The translations under genes were made by a program, and so were the position numbers. The notes beneath the pieces were generated by a model. The model was not told where the DNA came from, did no database searches, and saw only the letters and a program-made list of their open reading frames with translations. Below are positions 57,566 through 64,000 of a stretch of 64,000 bases of DNA, one piece after another. This DNA comes from Tetracentron sinense (Eukaryota > Streptophyta > Magnoliopsida > Trochodendrales > Trochodendraceae): positions 14,774,416-14,838,415 of the forward strand of contig CM026567.1 of the NCBI GenBank assembly GCA_015143295.1, given 5' to 3'. Numbering within the stretch: the first letter of the stretch is position 1; every line of letters begins with the position of its first letter.

Positions 57566-58496
57566 ATTATTGGTAGGGACATCGGATTATTGATCAAATC
57601 TCCTTTTTTTTTCTTCACAAATCAACTTTTTTTCTGCCCTCTGTCATTTCTATTGAGAAATTCCTCCAATTTGTTGCTATTTATATTGGATTATGGATTT
57701 TAAACAAATTTCTATCACCTGCGCATCTGTAGGGCACTCAAATCTCTTGACTTTTCAAATTTTGGTGGTTGCAGCTCGAGTATCTTGTAGAGTGTGTTGG
57801 TAATATTTCATTATAAATAAATACATTCTTTTAATCAATTGATCGTGCTAGGTCACATTATTGTTTGACCTATAATTTCATTCAATTGTTATAACAAGAA
57901 CTAATTCTAACTATTATTATGTTAATATAACAGGAGCATACTGATGAAATTCAGCATTATGTGAACGAATGCAATGGAAAAGAATTCATTTTTCAATTAA
58001 GATCACATCAATACATGCAAAGAGATGTTGCATAACACATATATAACGTTGTTTCAGTCAATGATATTCCCACGGACACTTGAAAATATCTTGTGTGATA
58101 AATGGTTAAACTTATGTAAATATTCTTTTTGTAGTAGGTATATGTGGGATAGACTAATAGCACCATATAAGTACATTTTTTGTAGTACCAAGTAACAATA
58201 TAAATATGCAGTATCTTTGCATAATATCTATCATAAAGTAGCTTCAAACTATCGCATTTTTACAGGTTCTACAAGTTATGTGTCCTATGAATACCCCTTT
58301 TTCTTTCAGACTTGGTCGTTATTATACAGTTCTATAAAATATGATTGCATTTTATTCATGTTTTTATTGTAATTAGATATTTATTAGTACTTCTATTCTT
58401 ATAAGTAGGACCCACCATATTAAAGCAAAGGTATTAAGAGATCTATCAACTACCTATGTAGGTAGTTCTTCTAATGCATTTTGCATATTCTTTTCT

Positions 58497-58655
58497 TCTT
58501 TATAAATTTTGTTTTCATCTCATATTTTGGTTAGGAGAAAAGTTCAAGACATGTCATTGAGATTCTCTAGGAATAAATTTTGTTTTCATCTCATATTTTG
58601 GTTAGTAGTTTCAATTGTTTTCAAGACATGTCATTGAGATTCTCTAGGAAGATTG
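58497..58655 (+). repeat. Tandem duplication of ~75 bp
   Basis: The unit aaattttgttttcatctcat..ttggttag..caagacatgtcattgagattctctaggaa occurs twice. The second has an extra tagtttcaattgttt. Confidence 0.88.
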
Positions 58656-59509
58656 TTGCAAGCCTGGTTAGTGGTTACTGATCAAACGCGGAATATTTCA
58701 AGTAAGATGAGTTCAAAGTTTCTTTTTTTACTTAATAGTTTCAGTTTTTTTTATGTAGAGTTACATACATGAGGAAAAGAAGTTGTGAGGAAGGGCATCT
58801 GTGATTGGTCAACCTAATCTCTTGTTTCTCTGGTTTGCAGGTTCCATTATCTCCCTACTCCATTTCTTTTGTATTTTCTTGGGTTTTCTCTGCTATCCAT
58901 ACAACCTGTGTCGCACCACACAATGACTTAGGGTAGCTATTGAGTTTCTTTTGTTACAATTGCTATATTTCTTACCTTTTTGATCGATAATACAGTTTGG
59001 GTAATACGCTTCCTTGGCTCAAGAAAATGGCAAAAGGACTACCAACCAATAATAAACAATAACGATGTTTGTTTGCTTGAATTATGAAACTCTGATTTTT
59101 GAAATCAGACTTCCATGCCTTTTACAATCTGAGGTTCTATTGTACCCCACTTAATATAAGATTTCTTTTCAGGCAACTATTCATGAGTGTCCTACACTTA
59201 GCAAGGCATACCTTTTACAGAGGGAAGTCATGCAATTTACACACAAATTAGAACTGAAGTCAAATTGAAGTAACAGTTACTATTTTTAAACCTAGATAAT
59301 AGTTTATTAGATTAGATTAGAGATGTTTTAAAAAGGTATTAAGTTTGGACCCATGTCTAATAGTTTGAGGATTTCATTTAGGTGGCATGCATGTTTATAT
59401 TTATAAATATGTTATAGAATGCTATGTGAAATAAAAAAATTTATTTTCCCTCGGCAAGTACAAATTATACTGTTTTCTTTGCTAAGGTTTTTGTTTTTGA
59501 TGCTTATTG

Positions 59510-59573
59510 CAATTGCTGAATCAAATTGTGTGCGAGGTAGTACGGGATTCCCTTGGTCATACTCCACTTCAGG
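59510..59573 (+). pseudogene. DUF212/divergent PAP2 exon fragment, copy B
   Basis: It encodes LLNQIVCE, then VVRDSLGHTPLQ, closer to the family consensus (RDSLGHTPLQ) than copy A. The acceptor is lost (gcaa for gcag); the donor cttcag/gtctgt remains. The surrounding ~110 bp (59482-59593) is a direct duplicate of 55967-56068. A coding-like remnant (EELIKKVESKKK) follows at 59770-59810, not identified. Confidence 0.6.
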
Positions 59574-60254
59574 TCTGTTGCACTCTAACTCAGGACTCGA
59601 CCATGGACAGTTGCAATTTTCCTTGAAATTTGAGTTTGTCTTGTTTGTGTTGGTGGGGTTTTGCAAAAACTCAAGGAGAAGGCAACATTCAAGAACCTAA
59701 ATGATTTTTTTCCTCTAAAAATAACTTATTTAGTTCGTTTCAGGAGTCAGGCAAACAATTACACTCAAGAGGAACTCATTAAGAAAGTTGAAAGCAAAAA
59801 GAAGGTCAATGAGTGTTGCTACAACAGATTTAGGTTTTATTCAAGGTTTTTATGTTCCCTTTGTTAATTTTAATTTTGTGGTGAAAATTTGTTGTGTTGA
59901 CGCTGCTATTATGCTTTTGATACGTAGTGTAATTGATGCTATCAAGGAGTGAAATGCTGGGGCCACTCAAAGGACTGCACATCTTGCTCCTCCAATCAAA
60001 ATCATTAGAGGTTAGTGAAGAAGCAGTAACCTGTGATGGGTTATGATCACTCAGAATGATTGTTTTATAAGGAATTAAACTATTAATTTGTTAGTTATAT
60101 GTGTCCGTGACTGAATCTTATGTGAAGATTGGATTGTTGCTCGTCTTTGCTCTTTAGTCATGCAATAATACTATAAGTAGCTCTAAAAACAAAATTTTTT
60201 CCTTTTTTTATTTGTACGTTGCTAATTAATTATTATTAGTAATTAAATAAGAAT

Positions 60255-60281
60255 AACCTTGCACGTGCCAGGTCTACTAGT
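60255..60281 (+). other. Helitron-like 3' terminus
   Basis: The stem ccttgcac pairs with gtgccagg with one mismatch. It is followed by tcta, then CTAG, then a T at 60281. Plant Helitrons end in a hairpin a few bases before CTRR and insert between A and T. This is a single instance, so chance cannot be ruled out. Confidence 0.5.
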
Positions 60282-61404
60282 AATCAGAAATGACACAAGG
60301 TTGGATTGAGTATGGGAAGTATTCTTTATGAAGCCTCAGTCGGGCCTAGAAGCTATTCCCTTGGTCCATTTTGTTATGTACAACATTTTGTTATGATGTA
60401 CATATCAGCTATGAAAGGTCATCATCTACAAGTGCAATAGAGAAACTTGATACATTTAAGTTGTTGGACCTTCTCTTATAGGCTTGTCTATTTAATCAAA
60501 CCTGGTCAAATCATGGACTCTTAATTGAGTTTGTGATCTGTTGTACACAAGTCTTGTCTTTTTCTACTGTGTTTGGAACTGATTTTAGCTCCTCTATTGT
60601 ATCTTGATTTGGTTTAGTTATTGCGCATGAGGGTTTGTGAGTGGCGGTGTGAGTGTGAGAGTCTAAGATGTGAGTGGGCCATTGAATTTGGAAAACCGTC
60701 CCAAGAAATAGGAATAGTAGATGAAGATAGAGACATGTCAATACAGCTCTGTAAAGGGTTAACAATTAATGTGTGAGCTTTACCTTACTGGCTTTCTAAT
60801 GAGAAGAGACATAACTCTAAAACAAAAGGAGATTGTAAATTTATGTTCTGAGCAATTAGGAGATAAAGGAAGTAATGATAATTGAAAATGAAGCATCACA
60901 TCTAGAGAGCAGGAGTGCAACACATGTCAACATTGATGATACACCCATTTAGAAGAAGTGAAGAACTTGTGTAAATGGTAGCGTGCTTGTCTCTGATCTG
61001 CTAAGAGCTAGAGACTCTCTGTTGGAGATAGATAGGGGATGCAATGGGGACTTTTGGTATCTCTACTTTCTACATTGGTGCCTACTGTGCCTTTTGGTTC
61101 ATAACCAAAGTCTACCAACCCTTCAAATTAGGGAACACTACAACACCTTTGTTAATACACTAGTAACATCATTATTACTAACTACATGTGATTTGGGGAG
61201 ATAATATTATTATTCTCCATTGTTTGTAATACTAAAGCATCTTAGAAGGTTACAAGTTGTGCATCAGGTCTTAGGGATTGGTGTGTTGAGGTCACAGATT
61301 GATCTGCACTCAACAACTGATGGGTGTAGAGCCTTGCAAAAAAATTAGGATTTTTTTCTCTGTTACTATTGTTTTCATATTTGTTAATATATTTCTAATT
61401 ATTT
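60282..61404. other. Non-coding sequence, nothing recognised
   Basis: AT-rich with no conserved frame, element end or RNA gene seen. Short open frames here have no recognisable motif. Confidence 0.45.
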
Positions 61405-61553
61405 GAGCAATGCTAGGTCCACTTTCTCCACTTTTCCCTTTTCTAGACAAGAAGACAAAAAAATAGTGGTGGGCCTCATAAAAAGATGTCATATTTTTGT
61501 CTTCTTATCTAGAAAGGGGAAAGTGGATGAGGAAAGTGGACTTAGCATTACTC
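61405..61553. mobile_element. Foldback MITE (149 bp)
   Basis: The ends gagcaatgctaggtccactttc (left) and its complement gaaagtggacttagcattactc (right) pair almost perfectly, with inner arms ttttctagacaagaagac and gtcttcttatctagaaa. A 5 bp duplication tattt flanks it (61400-61404 and 61554-61558). It is non-coding; the superfamily is unclear. Confidence 0.87.
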
Positions 61554-61970
61554 TATTTAGTTTTGTGAAAAGTCAAGCAATATATATCATCTAGCTGTCC
61601 TCTATGTCACAGTTCTCTACTAAATGTTCTTTTGTAGGCTATAAGTTAGCAGTAGTTGTCGATGTTAAGTTAGCAATGGTTATCCCTGTTATATGATTTA
61701 ACATTGGAAAAGTTCACCCCCTCCCCTCCACACACACAAAATAAATAAATAAGGCCCTGTTTGGTTGCACTTCCGTTTTCTGTTTTAAAAAATAAAAATT
61801 TCAAAAATTTGTACACAAATTATGTTTGGTAAACATGTTTATGCTTTCTGTTTTTAAAAATTAGTAACAAAATTTTTAAAAATCAAGGTAACAGAAATTT
61901 TTTGTTACCACTATTTTTGAAAACAAAAAACAAAAATGGAAAGCGTGGACCCACCACCATCCACCCACCC

Positions 61971-62301
61971 ATAGTTACCAAGTTCTCTGATTTTGTCAAA
62001 AAATCCCGAAAGAAACCAGACTTTTTCGTCAAATGATTAATTCATGAAATATTCGCGAGTTTTAAAAAAATAGTGACTTTTTCACGAATTATTCACAATT
62101 TTTTGAAAAAGTCTCGAATAAATATCTAATATATGAAATATATTTGTTTTTACCTTTTATAACTAGTAATCTTATTTTATATTTTTTTTCATTTCTTCTC
62201 CAACATTTTCCCGATTTATTTATGAATTTTTCGAATTTTGGCGATTTTTTCGGAACATTTTGCTAGAAGAATTATTCCTGAACCTCAATTTGGTAACTAT
62301 G
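61971..62301. mobile_element. MITE with atagttaccaa ends (~331 bp)
   Basis: The left end atagttaccaagtt and right end aatttggtaactat are inverted. The possible flanking duplication is cacccaccc / cacctaccc (9 bp, one mismatch), which would fit a Mutator-like origin. The interior is AT-rich with ttcgcgaa-like motifs and does not code. Confidence 0.6.
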
Positions 62302-62318
62302 CACCTACCCACCACCAC

Positions 62319-64000
62319 TGTCGCGACCCAAAATCCCACCTAGGAGTTAGGAGAGACTTTGAGCGTGATTGTACATCATATCATACCATCCTGTATAAAT
62401 AAACAAGACAATTAACATAGCGGAAGCGTGAACCAAAAATTTCTTTTATATATATCGACAATATTCCAAGTTATAACAAAACTGTACATGACAAAAGTAT
62501 GAAGTGGACATGCCCACTTTAACAAAATAACAAAATACAACCACTCCCTCAGTCCTACTCAATAGTATCCAGGATAAGGCCATTTATCCAGGTTCCTATC
62601 CTCTTCTGGCTGAGCCTCTGTTAGCTCCTCCTCACCGTAGTCCTCTTCAACCCATGGACCGGGAGCACAAATATTGAACAGACCTGTTGACATAAAATGT
62701 ACGGCTGAGCATGGAATACTCGCGTGATACAAGCTACTATCTAACAATGTTATGAACATTAGCGCGCAACAATTCATCAAAATCGTAGAGCGTAGAGCGG
62801 AAACCAAACATATATCTTAACTTAGAAATGTGCATAGTTTTCTAAAATATACTCTTATGAACTTTTCATTGAAAATCAACTTATGAGCTTTATGAGAAAA
62901 CGTAACTTATGAGTCTTATGAGTTCTTGTTTGAATCAAGGTTCTTATGAGATCTTTGAGCTTATGAGAATCACTTGTGAGTTCTTTCGAGATCTCTGCTT
63001 ATGAGACTTATGAGTTCCTTTGAGATCTTGGCTTGTGAGACTTATGAGACTTTGAGATCCTTATGAGCTTATGAGTCAGATGATAGCACCCTTTAGAGAC
63101 TTATGAGTCGGGCATGTAAATGCCCTTCAGCGAAGGTACATCGAAGAGGCGTGCCATCATCCTTGACTAACCCTTTTGTTTGACTTTATCAACTTATGAG
63201 ATTCACTTTGAGCCAGATATGACATCCTTGGATATGCCCTATCCTTGACGAACGCAATGTTTGGCTTTATCAATGCTTTTGAGCTCGAGAGCTATGGCTT
63301 ATTAATCTTGCTTATGACTTATGAGTTCATGAATGTCGGATAACCCGTACTTATGAGAAAACATCGGTCATGTAGAACATAGTGTGCATAGGTAATTGTG
63401 AGCATCATCGTATACTTGGAAAGTTCTAAACATTCAATACATGCTTAGGTAAAATCATAGAAGAATCAAGCATAGAAGTATTTTCCCCATTTAAGATAAA
63501 AATCCCAAACCTTAAACCCTTAATTCTAGGTTTAATCAATAGCAAAGCTAGAGAGTAGGTATATTAATTTGAAAATTTATAACATACCTACTAGTAGAAG
63601 GTATTTACTCTTACTCTTGATAAACCCCCATTTAAAACCCACATTTCAAGACTTGGATTATAGCAAAGCTAGATAGGAGAGTGTATTTACAATATCTATT
63701 CAAATTTCAAAATCACCCATAGAATCTTACTTTTCAATATTTGTATCATAGCAAAGCTAGGTAGGAGAAGGTACTTACTTTGCAAAGACTAAATCTTAGC
63801 TTGAAAAGATGATTGGACACGAACTTGAGCTTGGAAATGGAGATCTATGCTCGAGGAAGAAGATCCAAGCTTGTGGAAGCTTGGAAAGCACAAATTCGAG
63901 CTCCTCCTTGATCTCACAAGAAAACCCCCTTTTGGAAACCTAGGTTTCCTCCATTTTCTCTCAAAATGTTTCTCTCTAAGTGTTAGAACCCTAAACCCCT
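62319..64000 (-). repeat. Ty3/gypsy LTR, minus orientation, running off the window
   Basis: It begins tgtcgcgacccaaaatccc on the plus strand, matching the terminus at 29652. An LTR peptide region (62559-62683) ends at a stop after KWPYPGYY and is preceded by an acceptor-like caacag/gt. Leader hairpins include gggcatgtaaatgccc (63110-63125). The promoter end and any internal region lie beyond 64000. Confidence 0.85.
62559..62683 (-). CDS. Short ORF inside the gypsy LTR (conserved peptide)
   Basis: The minus-strand frame from the caacag/gt junction encodes LFNICAPGPWVEEDYGEEEL, then EDRNLDKWPYPGYY and a stop (62559-62561). It shares PWVEE, LD(R/K)WPY and the final Y-rich end with the peptide at 26955-27079, although the surrounding LTRs are diverged. 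The position (between leader hairpins and the LTR end) is also shared. No ATG marks its start. Function unknown. Confidence 0.45.

Larger units (their letters stand above)
50400..60280 (+). mobile_element. Candidate Helitron-like capture region (5' end not located)
   Basis: The right end reads ccttgcacgtgccagg, an imperfect hairpin, followed by tctaCTAG and then T at 60281. This is the arrangement of a plant Helitron 3' terminus (hairpin, short spacer, CTAG, insertion before T). Within the stretch lie same-strand, intron-containing pieces of unrelated cellular genes: CCCH zinc finger, PFP beta and DUF212. Multi-gene capture of this kind is a Helitron hallmark. I could not find a convincing 5' TC end, and no RepHel protein is visible. 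The start given is only the left limit of the captured material. Confidence 0.35.

Noticed and set aside
59661..59867. Small plus-strand frame with EELIKKVESKKKVNE
   Set aside because: Coding-like, but no family recognised and no splice context that I can support; mentioned only with DUF212 copy B.
50391..60268. gcacgtgc plus AT-rich flanks at both ends as terminal inverted repeats of one large DNA transposon
   Set aside because: Similarity beyond the 8 bp palindrome is weak and no target duplication was found; a Helitron terminus explains the right end better.
61755..61965. ggccctgtttggttgc start of a hAT-type MITE
   Set aside because: The matching opposite end (ccaaacagggcc) and an 8 bp duplication were not found.

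Overview
This window is nuclear DNA from a flowering plant; I cannot name the species. It is AT-rich, has spliced gene pieces, and is dominated by plant retrotransposons: SIRE-like Ty1/copia, Tekay-like Ty3/gypsy chromoviruses and L1-type LINEs with DUF4283 and CCHC ORF1 proteins. No intact cellular gene, tRNA, rRNA or CRISPR array was found. Every coding stretch I recognise is broken.

Layout. 1-1.3 kb and 15.0-17.1 kb: a host array of degenerate repeats built around gatgcatgaag. 1312-14987: a complete minus-strand copia element with 1.2 kb LTRs and an ACACC target duplication. It carries gag, pol and an extra ORF 3' of pol, and was later hit by a MULE-type MITE (7084-7539) and a gypsy solo LTR (9727-11936). 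15869-17046: a solo copia LTR. 17.9-21.3 kb: three diverged copies of a ~1.3 kb non-coding unit. 22.4-33.0 kb: a mosaic of gypsy pieces in both orientations, including a pol-LTR-gag junction. 33.0-41.6 kb: an L1-type LINE interrupted by a second, 6.2 kb LINE of the same family, with a 16 bp target duplication. 41.6-46.5 kb: a copia LTR fragment joined to a truncated second copia element. 46.7-49.5 kb: composite gypsy LTR sequence. 50.4-60.3 kb: non-LTR sequence holding same-strand fragments of at least three cellular genes (a CCCH zinc-finger gene, PFP beta and a DUF212/divergent PAP2 gene). It ends in a Helitron-like terminus. 61.4-62.3 kb: two MITEs. 62.3-64.0 kb: another gypsy LTR leaving the window.

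Main points of interest. (1) LTRs of many families in both superfamilies have clusters of short palindromes, nearly all with a TCGA core, just upstream of their TATA box. The sequence differs by family but the position is constant. (2) The same family-specific palindrome plus a TATA box sits in front of the extra 3' ORF of the copia element, which suggests an internal promoter. (3) Four divergent gypsy LTRs share a layout of leader hairpins (with compensatory base changes), then a cag/gt acceptor-like site, then a short ORF. In three of them the peptide is recognisably related (PWVEE near the start; WPY..Y at the end in two of those three). (4) A CCCH zinc-finger/PFP-beta chimera lies with duplicated DUF212 exon pieces in a probable Helitron capture.
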